A stretch of 18,992 nt of DNA from the NCBI GenBank assembly GCA_016932895.1, contig JAFGCA010000066.1, positions 1-18,992 of the forward strand, in the 5' to 3' direction. The stretch comes from Sedimentisphaerales bacterium (GTDB lineage: Bacteria > Planctomycetota > Phycisphaerae > Sedimentisphaerales > SG8-4). The notes below the pieces were generated by a model. The model did not search any database, was not told the DNA's origin, and saw nothing but the letters and a program-made list of their open reading frames with translations. Positions within the stretch are counted from its first letter, which is position 1, and the number at the start of each line of letters is the position of its first letter. Positions 1-7,821 of this stretch are shown in pieces. The translations under genes were made by a program, and so were the position numbers.

Positions 1-60
1 ATGCTGGTGCTGGTTGCCGTCGCATCATGTGTGATCATTTTGAGGGCGAAGAAGGCATGA
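1..60 (+). CDS. C-terminal end of an upstream membrane protein (partial)
   Basis: The window opens inside a reading frame that stops at TGA 58-60. The visible end reads LVLVAVASCVIILRAKKA, a hydrophobic stretch of about 14 residues followed by a basic tail. This looks like a last transmembrane helix with a cytoplasmic, positively charged end. The stop overlaps the ATG of the next gene (ATGA at 57-60), the usual sign of translational coupling within one operon. The ATG at 1-3 is probably internal rather than the start. Too little is visible to name a family. Given the ABC genes downstream it could be another transporter subunit, but that is only a guess from context. Confidence 0.55.
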   Translation: MLVLVAVASCVIILRAKKA

Positions 61-3000
61 TGCGATTCTCTTTGACGCAGTTGCTCTGTTTGCTGGTGGT
101 TTTGGTCGGCCCTGCCTTTTGCCAGGACTGGCCCACCTATATGCACGACAATGCCAGGAGCGGGGTCTCAGAGACACCGCTCGCATTGCCGTTGCGTTCG
201 GCGTGGACGTTCGAGCCGCAAGAGCCGCCCGCGCCGGCCTGGCCCGGTCCGGCGAAGCAGGACTACTACCACCGTCACTACGACCTGCGGGCCACGGTGG
301 CCTACGACCGGGCCTTCCACGTCGTGGGGGCGGGCGAATCCATCTACTTCGCCTCGTCGGCGCAGGACAAAGTCTATGCGCTGGATGGGGCAACGGGACA
401 GGTCCGCTGGACGTTCTTCACGGAAGGTCCCGTGCGTTTCGCGCCGGTCCTGTGGGGCCAGAACCTCTACGTCGGTTCGGACGATGGCTGCGTGTACTGC
501 CTTGCCGCCGCCGACGGTTCCTTGAAGTGGAAACGCAGGATCGCGCCGGAGCATCGCTTGATCCCGGGCAACGGACGCATGATCTCGTTGTGGCCGGTGC
601 GCACGGGGATCGTGGTGGACGACGGGGTCCTGTACTGCACCGCCGGTCTCTTCCCGGTCCAGGGAACGTATTTGGCTGCGCTCGAGGCGCGGACCGGAGC
701 GGTGCAATTCAGACGAAAGATCGACATCTCCCCGCAAGGTTACGTTCTCGCTTCCGCCCGGCGCCTGTATGTCCCGACCGGTCGCACCCATCCCGTCATC
801 TTCACGCGCGACACCGGCGGCCAGGAGGGGCAGCTCTCCAGTGCCGGAGGCGCCTATGCCCTGTTGACGGACGACGTCCTGGTGACCGGTCCGGGGCGCG
901 GCGCCAAGGAGCTGTATGCCGACGATCCACAGGCAAAAGACACCATCGCTACGTTCGGCGGCCTGCGCATGCTGGTTTCGGAGTCGGTGGCGTACATGCA
1001 GTCGGAGAGGCAGTTGGCCGCGTTCGATCGAGGCCGGTATTTTCAGCTCTCGCGGGAGCGTCGGGACCTGCAGCGCCGGCGCGACGCCGCCCAGCAGTCG
1101 CTCAAGAAAATGAAGGCGGGCACGCCCGAAGCGAAGCGCGTGCAGTCGCAGATAGCGGACTTCGACGCCGGGATTGCGCGCCTGGACGGACAGTTGAAGG
1201 ATTGCTATCTCTGGACGGTCGGCTGCGAGTATCCGCACGCGATGATCGCGGCGGGAAAGACGCTCTTCGTGGGGGGGCAGGACCGCATCGCCGCCATCGA
1301 CAGCGGCAGCGGCGCGGTGGTCTGGACCGCCGACGTGAAAGGCAAGGCGTGCGGACTGGCCGTTGTCAGCGGATCGCTGCTGGTCAGCACGGATACGGGG
1401 CGCATCCACTGCTTTAGCGATTCCGAGAGCGGTGCGTCGGGGACGATTGCCGAGACGTCTGCGCCCGGATGTCCCTATCCACAGGATGCCTTGACGAAAC
1501 GATATGAAGAGGTTGCGGACTACATCGCGGGTCGCTTGCCCTGCGAGCTCGGATATTGCCTCGTGCTGGATTGCGGCCAGGGCCGCCTGGCGTATGAATT
1601 GGCACGTCGGACGCAGCTCAAGGTCGTCGGGGTCGAATCGGATGCCGAGAAGGTCGAGAAGGCGCGCCGGCTGCTTGATAAAGCCGGTCTCTCCGGCCGC
1701 GTGGCCATCCATCATGGCACCGTTTCGGAACTGCCTTACACAAGCTTCTTTGCCAACGTGGTGGTCTCCGACGGCATGCTCGGCGCGGGCAAGCGCCCGG
1801 ATCGCCTGAGTGACATTGCCCGCCTCGTGCGTCCGTATGGAGGGGTGCTCCTGCTGGGCGAAGCCGCGAGATCCGACTCCGAAAGCGATATGCAGCGATG
1901 GGCCGAGAGTGTTTTGCCGGGCTGGCGTGTTGAGAACAGCGAGGGCGTCACCTGGGGCATCTATCGTCGGGGCCGGCCCGAAAACGCCGGCGAATGGACG
2001 CATACCTACGCCGAGCCGGGCAACAGCGCATGCAGCGGGGACGAGATCGTCAAAGGTCCCCTGACCCTGCAATGGTTCGGCGAGCCGGGCCCCCGGGACA
2101 TGATCGACCGCCATCACCGCAACGTGCCCCCGCTTTTCAAGGATGGACGGCTCTTCGTCCCGGGCGACTGCGTCGTCTTCGCGGTGGACGCCTACAACGG
2201 CACGATTCTCTGGAAGCGCGAGGTGCCCGATTCTCGGCGTTTGGGTGTCTTCCTGGACGGCAGCAATATGGTCGTCGACGAGCGCTGGCTGTATCTGGCC
2301 GTAGGGGACCGATGCCATGCGTACGATGTCACCAGCGGCGAATTGGCGCGAAGTTTCTCCCTGCCTCGGCCCGCCGGAAGCAAGCTGCACAAGTGGGGCT
2401 ATCTCGCCTGTCAGGACTCGATTCTTTTCGGCTCCGGCTGCCGGGCGGACGCTTCGTATACCGAGACCAGCTACGATGCCGACCTGGCCCTGTGGTACCG
2501 GGATATGAAGGTCGTGACGAGCGATTATCTTTTTGTCCGGGACAAAGATGGCGGTGCGCCGCTCTGGACCTATCGGGACGGCCTGATTCTCAACACGACC
2601 CTTACGCTTGGCGACGGGCGAGTCTACTTCGTGGAAACGCAGAGCCCCGCGGCCCTGGCCGACAAGACCGGCCGCCTGCCGATCAAGACGCTGTTTCAGG
2701 GCGACCGGCAGTATCTCGTGGCGCTGGAACAGAGAACCGGACGCGTGGTCTTCAAGAAGAAGATCGACGTGACGCATTTTGAGGAGCCGGTCTATCTGAA
2801 CTTCGGACAGGGCGTGTTGTTGTTGAGCGGTTCGCGCCTTGCGGGCAAGTCGATAGAGTATTATTATGATGCCTTTGACGCGGAAACCGGGGCCGCGCTG
2901 TGGCACGCCGGCCACGACTCCGGCCTGGCGATCGATGGCGGGCACGGAGAATACAACCGGCACCCCACGATTGTGGGCGACGTCGTGTATGCCTGGCCCT

Positions 3001-3305
3001 ATGCGTACGCTTTGGGCAGCGGTAAGAGAATCGAGGATTGGAAGTTCGATCGTCGCGGGCACGGCTGCGGCGGTGTCTCGGCATCGGCGCAGTGTCTGTT
3101 CTGGCGGGGCGGAAATCCATGGATGTACGATCTCGGGCCCCGGGGAGGACCGGAACGACTCAATGTCGTCAGCCGGCCCGGATGTTGGATCAACATGATC
3201 CCGGCCGGCGGGCTCGTGCTCATCCCGGAGGCGAGTTCCGGCTGCACGTGCGGTTTTCCCGTGCAGACGTCGCTGGCGTACATTCCGCAGAGCAGCCTGA
3301 AGTAA
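57..3305 (+). CDS. Exported PQQ-like beta-propeller protein with an internal methyltransferase-like domain
   Basis: Predicted 1082 residues. Residues 1-22 form a signal peptide (MMRF, Leu/Val core, ending near AFC-Q). A typical propeller opening follows, with WPTY then DNARSG. N-terminal blades of the PQQ/BamB type (ALDGATGQVRW, AIDSGSGAVVW) cover about residues 60-470, interrupted at about 332-382 by a charged coiled coil rich in Arg, Gln and Lys. Residues about 499-602 resemble a class I SAM methyltransferase: motif I VLDCGQGRLAYELA, an acidic GVES at the end of strand 2, and a VVSDG strand-4 motif. A second propeller (AVDAYNGTILW, ALEQRTGRVVF, AFDAETGAALW) fills about 662-1078. I chose ATG 57 over ATG 27 because it starts the signal peptide directly, follows GAAGAAGG, and overlaps the upstream stop. 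It probably acts outside the cytoplasm. The substrate is unknown, and whether the methyltransferase fold is active there is doubtful. Confidence 0.88.
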   Translation: MMRFSLTQLLCLLVVLVGPAFCQDWPTYMHDNARSGVSETPLALPLRSAWTFEPQEPPAPAWPGPAKQDYYHRHYDLRATVAYDRAFHVVGAGESIYFASSAQDKVYALDGATGQVRWTFFTEGPVRFAPVLWGQNLYVGSDDGCVYCLAAADGSLKWKRRIAPEHRLIPGNGRMISLWPVRTGIVVDDGVLYCTAGLFPVQGTYLAALEARTGAVQFRRKIDISPQGYVLASARRLYVPTGRTHPVIFTRDTGGQEGQLSSAGGAYALLTDDVLVTGPGRGAKELYADDPQAKDTIATFGGLRMLVSESVAYMQSERQLAAFDRGRYFQLSRERRDLQRRRDAAQQSLKKMKAGTPEAKRVQSQIADFDAGIARLDGQLKDCYLWTVGCEYPHAMIAAGKTLFVGGQDRIAAIDSGSGAVVWTADVKGKACGLAVVSGSLLVSTDTGRIHCFSDSESGASGTIAETSAPGCPYPQDALTKRYEEVADYIAGRLPCELGYCLVLDCGQGRLAYELARRTQLKVVGVESDAEKVEKARRLLDKAGLSGRVAIHHGTVSELPYTSFFANVVVSDGMLGAGKRPDRLSDIARLVRPYGGVLLLGEAARSDSESDMQRWAESVLPGWRVENSEGVTWGIYRRGRPENAGEWTHTYAEPGNSACSGDEIVKGPLTLQWFGEPGPRDMIDRHHRNVPPLFKDGRLFVPGDCVVFAVDAYNGTILWKREVPDSRRLGVFLDGSNMVVDERWLYLAVGDRCHAYDVTSGELARSFSLPRPAGSKLHKWGYLACQDSILFGSGCRADASYTETSYDADLALWYRDMKVVTSDYLFVRDKDGGAPLWTYRDGLILNTTLTLGDGRVYFVETQSPAALADKTGRLPIKTLFQGDRQYLVALEQRTGRVVFKKKIDVTHFEEPVYLNFGQGVLLLSGSRLAGKSIEYYYDAFDAETGAALWHAGHDSGLAIDGGHGEYNRHPTIVGDVVYAWPYAYALGSGKRIEDWKFDRRGHGCGGVSASAQCLFWRGGNPWMYDLGPRGGPERLNVVSRPGCWINMIPAGGLVLIPEASSGCTCGFPVQTSLAYIPQSSLK

Positions 3306-3357
3306 CCGCCGGCATCCGGCCGCATTTGGACACGTACGAGGTTTGGTGGCAGTAGTT

Positions 3358-4506
3358 ATGGCTATCGCGAAATTGATTGTGAAAGAGCTGTGGCATCGGA
3401 AGGTGAACTTCCTTCTCGGCGTCCTGGCCGTAACGACCGCCGTGGCGTTCTTCGTGGCGTTCCACACGGCCGCGCGGGCCTCCGAACGGGAGACGGCCCG
3501 GCTGATGCTCTCGATGGGCTACAACCTGCACGTCATCGCCGGGGAGGCGGACGTCGGGGGGTATCTCCTGACCAGCGTTCCCGACCAGACCATGCCGCAG
3601 GAGTACCTGGACAAGCTCGCCTCGCAGAAGAAGATTTCCTACAACCATCTGCTGGCGACGCTCGATGGGAAAGTGACGTGGCGCGGCATGGAGATCATCC
3701 TGACCGGCATCGCACCGGAAGTGTGTCCCCCGGGTCGAAAGAAGCCGCCGATGGTCTTTCAAATCGAGCCGGGCACGGCCTACGTGGGACATCAGATCGC
3801 CGAGCGGTTCCAGGTCGAAAAGGGACAGACCATCGTGCTTGGCGGCAAGTCGCTGAAGGTCGAGCGCTGCCTGGCCGAATCGGGCGGCGTCGATGACGTT
3901 CGCATCCAGTGCAGCCTCAGCGACGCGCAGGATATCCTGAACCTGCCCGGTCGGCTCAGCGAAATCCAGGCCGTCGATTGTCTGTGCTTTCTCGAAAACG
4001 GCGATCCCGTGGCGATCCTGCGAAAGCAGATCGGCGAGATTCTCCCCGGGGCGCAGGTCTTGCAGGTCAAATCGCTGGCCGAGGCCCGGGCCAAACAGAG
4101 GCAGATGATCCGCAAGATTTTTGCGGTGATGATCCCGTTCGTGGTGATTGCCTGCGGCGTCTGGATCGGCGTGCTGGCGATCATGAACGTGCGCGACCGT
4201 CAGCAGGAGATCGGCCTGCTCCGGGCGCTGGGCTACAACGCGGGGCCCATCATGTTCCTGTTCGTGGGCAAGGCCGTGCTGACCGGCGTGTTGGGCGCGG
4301 TTGCGGGATTTGCCGTGGGGACGGCCCTGGGTCTGGAATTCGGCCCCAACATCTTCAAGATCACGGCCCAGACGATTCTGCGGCCGGAATGGTCCATCTT
4401 CGTGCAGTCCTGCGTTCTGGCGCCGCTGTTCGCCGTCGTCGCCGGTTTCGTGCCGACGATGATTGCCGTGACGTATGATCCCGCCGCAACATTGAGAGAA
4501 GAGTAG
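3358..4506 (+). CDS. ABC transporter permease, MacB/FtsX type
   Basis: Predicted 382 residues with the layout of MacB/LolC-type permeases. There is one N-terminal helix (about 17-38), a large extracytoplasmic domain (about 40-250), and three C-terminal helices (about 253-277, 296-325 and 345-372). Between helices 2 and 3 lies RQQEIGLLRALGY, the conserved cytoplasmic coupling loop of the FtsX domain. The partner ATPase starts 2 bases after the stop. Such pairs do not usually form a channel. They use ATP hydrolysis to drive motion in the periplasm, as in lipoprotein release or efflux of peptides and antibiotics; the substrate here cannot be read. The frame is also open from TTG 3343 and GTG 3346. 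I prefer ATG 3358 because the sequence begins MAIAKLIVKEL and GGTGG lies about 8 bases upstream. The gap from the propeller gene is 52 bases with no obvious promoter, so co-transcription is likely. Confidence 0.93.
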   Translation: MAIAKLIVKELWHRKVNFLLGVLAVTTAVAFFVAFHTAARASERETARLMLSMGYNLHVIAGEADVGGYLLTSVPDQTMPQEYLDKLASQKKISYNHLLATLDGKVTWRGMEIILTGIAPEVCPPGRKKPPMVFQIEPGTAYVGHQIAERFQVEKGQTIVLGGKSLKVERCLAESGGVDDVRIQCSLSDAQDILNLPGRLSEIQAVDCLCFLENGDPVAILRKQIGEILPGAQVLQVKSLAEARAKQRQMIRKIFAVMIPFVVIACGVWIGVLAIMNVRDRQQEIGLLRALGYNAGPIMFLFVGKAVLTGVLGAVAGFAVGTALGLEFGPNIFKITAQTILRPEWSIFVQSCVLAPLFAVVAGFVPTMIAVTYDPAATLREE

Positions 4507-4508
4507 AA

Positions 4509-5171
4509 ATGATCGTCGTTGAAGATCTTGCCAAGACGTACCAGACGCGAGGGGGCCGGGTCGAGGCGCTCAGCCAAATCAACCTGCAAATCGACCCCGG
4601 GGAGTTCGTCGTCCTGTGCGGGCCCAGCGGCAGCGGCAAAACGACGCTGCTGATGACGATAGCGGCCATGCTGCGGCCGACCCGCGGGGCGGTCTGCCTC
4701 GGCCGGCGCAACATCTACGAAATGACCGGGCGCGGGCGCGCCGCCTTCCGCGCCGACAATATCGGCTTCGTCTTCCAGATGTTCCACCTCGTGCCCTATC
4801 TGAACGTGCTGGAAAACGTTCTGGTGGCCGCCGGCGCCGTACGCAAGAAGGACGCAAAGGCGCGCGCCGAACAGCTTTTGGACCGGCTGGGCTTGCAGCC
4901 GCGCGCCTGGCACCGGCCCGCCGAGCTCAGCGCGGGCGAGAAACAGCGCGCCGCCATCGCCCGGGCCCTGCTCAATCAGCCCAAGCTCATCCTGGCGGAT
5001 GAGCCGACGGGCAATCTCGATCCGGAGAACGCCGCCTCGGTCCTCAAGCACCTCCGCGATTTCCAGGGCGACGGCGGGACCGTGGTGGTTGCGACCCACG
5101 GCCCGGCCGCGAAAGAGTTCGCCACCCGCACCGTCTACCTGAACAACGGCAGGCTCGAAAAGATGAGCTGA
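4509..5171 (+). CDS. ABC transporter ATP-binding protein, LolD/MacB family
   Basis: Predicted 220 residues, the normal length for a stand-alone LolD/MacB-type ATPase. All nucleotide-binding motifs are visible: Walker A GPSGSGKT (38-45), Q-loop FVFQMFHLVPYLNVLENV, signature LSAGEKQR (about 139-146, the LSAGE variant common in this family), Walker B LILADEP with the catalytic Glu (about 159-165), D-loop GNLD, and H-loop VATHG. The start ATG is 2 bases after the permease stop, with GAGAAGAG just upstream as ribosome binding site, so the two subunits are made together. It powers the preceding permease from the cytoplasmic side. It is the last gene of the rightward operon. The convergent MuiA-family gene ends 17 bases away, with no clear terminator hairpin between them. 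Confidence 0.96.
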   Translation: MIVVEDLAKTYQTRGGRVEALSQINLQIDPGEFVVLCGPSGSGKTTLLMTIAAMLRPTRGAVCLGRRNIYEMTGRGRAAFRADNIGFVFQMFHLVPYLNVLENVLVAAGAVRKKDAKARAEQLLDRLGLQPRAWHRPAELSAGEKQRAAIARALLNQPKLILADEPTGNLDPENAASVLKHLRDFQGDGGTVVVATHGPAAKEFATRTVYLNNGRLEKMS

Positions 5172-5188
5172 CTCCGCCCCGGTTCCGC

Positions 5189-6943
5189 TCACTGCGCCGA
5201 ACGGCGGGCCTGAATCTGCATGTTCCGGTCGTATTCCATCGTGAAGCTGTAGGCGACCACCGTAGCCTTGCGGTCGAGAGTGTGCGGTTCGAGATCGAGG
5301 TCCCAGCGCAGGATGCCCTGCTTACGCGTCGTCCGGAGATATTCCGCGTCCGCGCTCAGCGCCGGTTCCGTCTCTTCCAGCTCGATCTTGATCGAGGGAT
5401 CGCCGGCATGGGGAAGGCGGTCGAGCAGTCGTAACGTCACAGGCGCGTCCTTGTAGTTGCTCAGAGTCACGCGATAGCGGTAGGTGTCGATGCGGTTGCC
5501 GCCCTGAATCCGGCTCTTCTTCTCCTCAAGCTCGCGCTGGAGGCGCACCTGGGAATCGATGCCGAAGCCGGCGGTGAATCTCTCGCCGATGGTGACCTGG
5601 GGCAGTTGGCTGCGGCCCACGAACTCGCCGTTGCGGAACATGGCGGCCGAGCCGGGCAGCAGAATCGTTTCGCTGTGGTTCGACACGTCGGCCTGGAGGT
5701 AGACGTAATCGGTCAGCAAGGGCGTCGCAACCAGTCGAAAGTCCGCTTTGGCGGCAATTGTGGCGATGGTCACGAGCTGCTGGTCACTGCGGCTGGGCAG
5801 GGTGAGCCGCCCGGGGAGATCGTACGTGACACTGATTCCCTCCGTACGCATCACCTCGGCCATCTGCTGCTGGAACTGCTCCACCTCCCGCTGGCCCGCG
5901 TTGAAGAAGAACGCCTGGTTCTCCACAGACAGCTCGTTGAGCCGGGTGTTGGCGGTCAGGCCCTTCATCGCATAGTCCTTGCGAGACTGCTGGAACCGGG
6001 CGAAGTTGTCGAACACGGCGCTTGGCGGCTGGACGCTTTGCACCTGGGCGGGTGGCCGCAGTCCGACGAACATGGGCTCGAGCGTCGGCGGGGCGGCGAC
6101 CATGGTCGGCTCGGCGGTCGAGAGACTCAGGGTCACGCCGCTCCAGTCTTCGCCGCTGGTCTGGTTGACGACCGCGTTGTACTCGATCGTGACCGCCGAC
6201 GTGTCGGGGCGGGCCCGCAGGTTGTATTGCTGCTGCCAGTTGGCGCCGTTGACCAGGTAGTTGAGCTCGAGGGCGACGTGGCGCCGCTGCCCCGGGTTGA
6301 GAAACAGGACCGCCTGGCGCTCCGTCCGCGAGCGACCGGCGGTCAGCTCGTTGCGCTTGCGCGTCAGCACTTCCTGCTCCTTCTTGCGTTCGGCGATGGT
6401 GTCCTCCAGCGTCAGCCGATTCGCGAGGTACTCGCTGCCTTTCTGTTCGATCAGAGCGGTCAGATTCTGCAGCGGCTCGAACGCGAGCAGGCCGCGGTTC
6501 AGGTCGCTGTTGGCCGCGGCGACGGAGAACTCCTGGAGCTTCTCGAACATCTGCCACTGCTTGCCGTTCTGTTCCAGCTCGGACTGGGCGTACTTGATCT
6601 GGTTCTGGACGTCTTCCATTTCCTGGTCGAGCTTCCGGACTTCGTCGCGCGTATCTTCCTTGACCGCCTGCTCGCGATAGCGTACGCTCAGGACGGCGGT
6701 TCCATCGCTGGCCTGGGCGTACATGCTCTCGGGGATGATGTTGGCCGGCAGGTCCGTCACGATCAGTTCCGTGCTGTCGGCCGGCAGGGCCGCGTCGATC
6801 TGGCGCGTCACGAGAGCCTGGCCCCGGTAGACGACGACGCGTGTGATCGTCCCGGTGGTCGTACGCTCATCGGCGCCGAAGGCCGACTGTGACAGGGTCA
6901 GACAAAACAATGCGACAACGGCGGTGATGCGGTGCTTTTTCAT
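5189..6943 (-). CDS. Secreted MuiA-family protein (DUF4140/DUF4139)
   Basis: Predicted 584 residues. The start is ATG 6943-6941, preceded by AAAGGA about 7 bases upstream and encoding a signal peptide (MKKHRITAVVALFCLTLSQS, cleavage near AFG-ADE). An upstream in-frame start at 6994 would put charged residues before the signal, so I reject it. Residues about 27-125 match the DUF4140 N-terminal domain (VVVYRGQALVTRQ), followed by a Glu/Gln-rich coiled coil to about 220. The rest is the DUF4139 beta-rich domain (LNYLVNGANWQQQYNLRA, then SGEDWSGVTLSLSTAEP). The family is annotated as mucoidy inhibitor MuiA-like; its biochemical activity is not established, and an envelope or polysaccharide role is only suggested by the name. 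It is divergent from a two-component system, with a shared operator-like dyad between them, so it is a likely target of that regulator. Confidence 0.9.
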   Translation of the reverse strand: MKKHRITAVVALFCLTLSQSAFGADERTTTGTITRVVVYRGQALVTRQIDAALPADSTELIVTDLPANIIPESMYAQASDGTAVLSVRYREQAVKEDTRDEVRKLDQEMEDVQNQIKYAQSELEQNGKQWQMFEKLQEFSVAAANSDLNRGLLAFEPLQNLTALIEQKGSEYLANRLTLEDTIAERKKEQEVLTRKRNELTAGRSRTERQAVLFLNPGQRRHVALELNYLVNGANWQQQYNLRARPDTSAVTIEYNAVVNQTSGEDWSGVTLSLSTAEPTMVAAPPTLEPMFVGLRPPAQVQSVQPPSAVFDNFARFQQSRKDYAMKGLTANTRLNELSVENQAFFFNAGQREVEQFQQQMAEVMRTEGISVTYDLPGRLTLPSRSDQQLVTIATIAAKADFRLVATPLLTDYVYLQADVSNHSETILLPGSAAMFRNGEFVGRSQLPQVTIGERFTAGFGIDSQVRLQRELEEKKSRIQGGNRIDTYRYRVTLSNYKDAPVTLRLLDRLPHAGDPSIKIELEETEPALSADAEYLRTTRKQGILRWDLDLEPHTLDRKATVVAYSFTMEYDRNMQIQARRSAQ

Positions 6944-6993
6944 TTCCGGTTCCTTTCTACGAGGGTTTCGCTTTTGTGTGTATCGACACTTCA

Positions 6994-7022
6994 AGTATCC
7001 GGCGCGTCCCCTGGAGTACCAA
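6994..7022 (-). promoter_or_regulatory. Candidate promoter for the MuiA-family gene
   Basis: Read on the minus strand, TTGGTA (7022-7017) and GATACT (6999-6994) are separated by exactly 17 bases. Each matches 4 of 6 bases of the sigma70 consensus. Transcription would begin around 6987, giving a leader of about 44 bases before ATG 6943. The -35 box directly abuts the four-site dyad at 7023-7070, the usual place for an activator of the OmpR/PhoB type. This is inferred from sequence only. Confidence 0.5.
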
Positions 7023-7070
7023 GTAAAATGGATGTAAAATAACCGGCCGGCATTTTTACACAGGTTTTAC
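7023..7070. promoter_or_regulatory. Four-site dyad operator between divergent genes
   Basis: GTAAAA occurs at 7023-7028 and 7034-7039, and its reverse complement TTTTAC at 7054-7059 and 7065-7070. Both pairs have 11-base periodicity and are placed symmetrically around the palindrome CCGGCCGG at 7043-7050. The dyad axis lies between 7046 and 7047, and all four half-sites obey it exactly. Three of the four extend to TGTAAAA. Eleven-base direct repeats are how OmpR/PhoB-type regulators bind as tandem dimers, and TTTACA with 5-base spacing resembles Bacillus PhoP boxes. It sits between the MuiA-family gene and the response regulator, beside candidate promoters on both sides. Autoregulation and control of the divergent gene are inferred. 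Confidence 0.75.
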
Positions 7071-7075
7071 AGACC

Positions 7076-7103
7076 TTGCCCGCGTGGAAGCTTATACTAT
7101 AGT
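7076..7103 (+). promoter_or_regulatory. Candidate promoter for the two-component operon
   Basis: TTGCCC (7076-7081) and TATAGT (7098-7103) are separated by 16 bases. An overlapping TATACT lies at 7093-7098. The -35 starts 5 bases after the last operator half-site. Transcription would begin near 7110, leaving a very short leader before ATG 7117 that barely contains the AGG at 7108-7110. If TATACT is the true -10 box, the operator itself would have to replace the -35. Moderate to low confidence. Confidence 0.4.
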
Positions 7104-7116
7104 AGGCAGGTACACG

Positions 7117-7809
7117 ATGAACGACGAAGCTCACATCCTGATCGTGGAAGACGAACAGCGGATTCGGTCCGCTCTGAAGGACTTCCTGGAGTACCATCAC
7201 TTCACCGTGAGCGAAGCGGCGGACGGGCCGGCCGCGAAGGACCGGGTCGAGAGCAAGCGGTTCGATCTGATCTTGCTGGACCTGATGCTTCCGGGGATCA
7301 GCGGAGAGCAGCTCTGCACGGACTGGCGCCGGCAGGGCGTCCAGACGCCCATTATCATGCTCACCGCCAAGGGCCAGGAGACCGACAAGGTGCGCGGCCT
7401 GGACAGCGGGGCGGATGACTACATCACCAAGCCTTTCTCGCTGGAAGAGATGCTGGCCCGCATCCGGGCGGTGCTGCGGCGGATCGATCCGGCCCGCGCC
7501 GTGGGGCAGACGTTTGCCTTCGGCGACCTGCTCGTGGACGCCGAGGCCCTGAAGGTGGCCCGCGACGGAAAAGAAACCGAAATCAGCCGGCGGGAAGCGG
7601 GAATCCTCCAGCACTTTGCGGCCCATCCCAACCGGGTTATCAGCAGGGACGAGCTGTACCGCGAGGTCTGGAAGGAGACGTTGACCGAGATCGAGACGCG
7701 CACGGTGGACATGCACATCGCCAAGCTCAGGGCCAAGATTGAGATCGAGCCGGGCGATCCGAAACTCATCCGGACCGTTCGCGGCGCCGGGTACAAGTAC
7801 GTTCCGTGA
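7117..7809 (+). CDS. OmpR/PhoB-family response regulator
   Basis: Predicted 230 residues, standard for the family. The receiver domain (about 5-118) has the acidic pair E11-D12 (VEDEQ), the phospho-acceptor D55 (LLDLMLPG), the conserved Thr in MLTAKG and Lys in ITKPF. Residues about 130-230 are a winged-helix DNA-binding domain, with SRREAGILQHFAAHP, the recognition helix near IETRTVDMHIAKLRAKI, and the wing motif RTVRGAGYKY. The frame is open from GTG 7084, but ATG 7117 gives the normal N-terminus and has AGG 6 bases upstream. The cognate kinase follows after 12 bases. The dyad upstream is the obvious candidate binding site. The stimulus and regulon are not otherwise visible. Confidence 0.97.
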   Translation: MNDEAHILIVEDEQRIRSALKDFLEYHHFTVSEAADGPAAKDRVESKRFDLILLDLMLPGISGEQLCTDWRRQGVQTPIIMLTAKGQETDKVRGLDSGADDYITKPFSLEEMLARIRAVLRRIDPARAVGQTFAFGDLLVDAEALKVARDGKETEISRREAGILQHFAAHPNRVISRDELYREVWKETLTEIETRTVDMHIAKLRAKIEIEPGDPKLIRTVRGAGYKYVP

Positions 7810-7821
7810 GAGCAGCAAGCG

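Noticed and set aside
57..128. Lipoprotein signal for the propeller protein (Cys at residue 22)
   Set aside because: The residues before the Cys are PAF, which do not fit a lipobox; an ordinary signal peptide is more likely.
168..3467. Very long open frame on the minus strand opposite the propeller gene
   Set aside because: It is a shadow of the GC-rich plus-strand gene. The plus frame has a signal peptide, propeller repeats and methyltransferase motifs; the minus frame has no recognisable domain.
5606..6892. 428-codon plus-strand open frame opposite the MuiA-family gene
   Set aside because: No domain and a composition typical of antisense frames; the minus strand has a signal peptide, ribosome site and family domains.
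7023..7070. The dyad as an intrinsic terminator
   Set aside because: It lies between two divergent starts, has no free loop at its centre and no T-run placed after a stem, so a protein-binding site explains it better.
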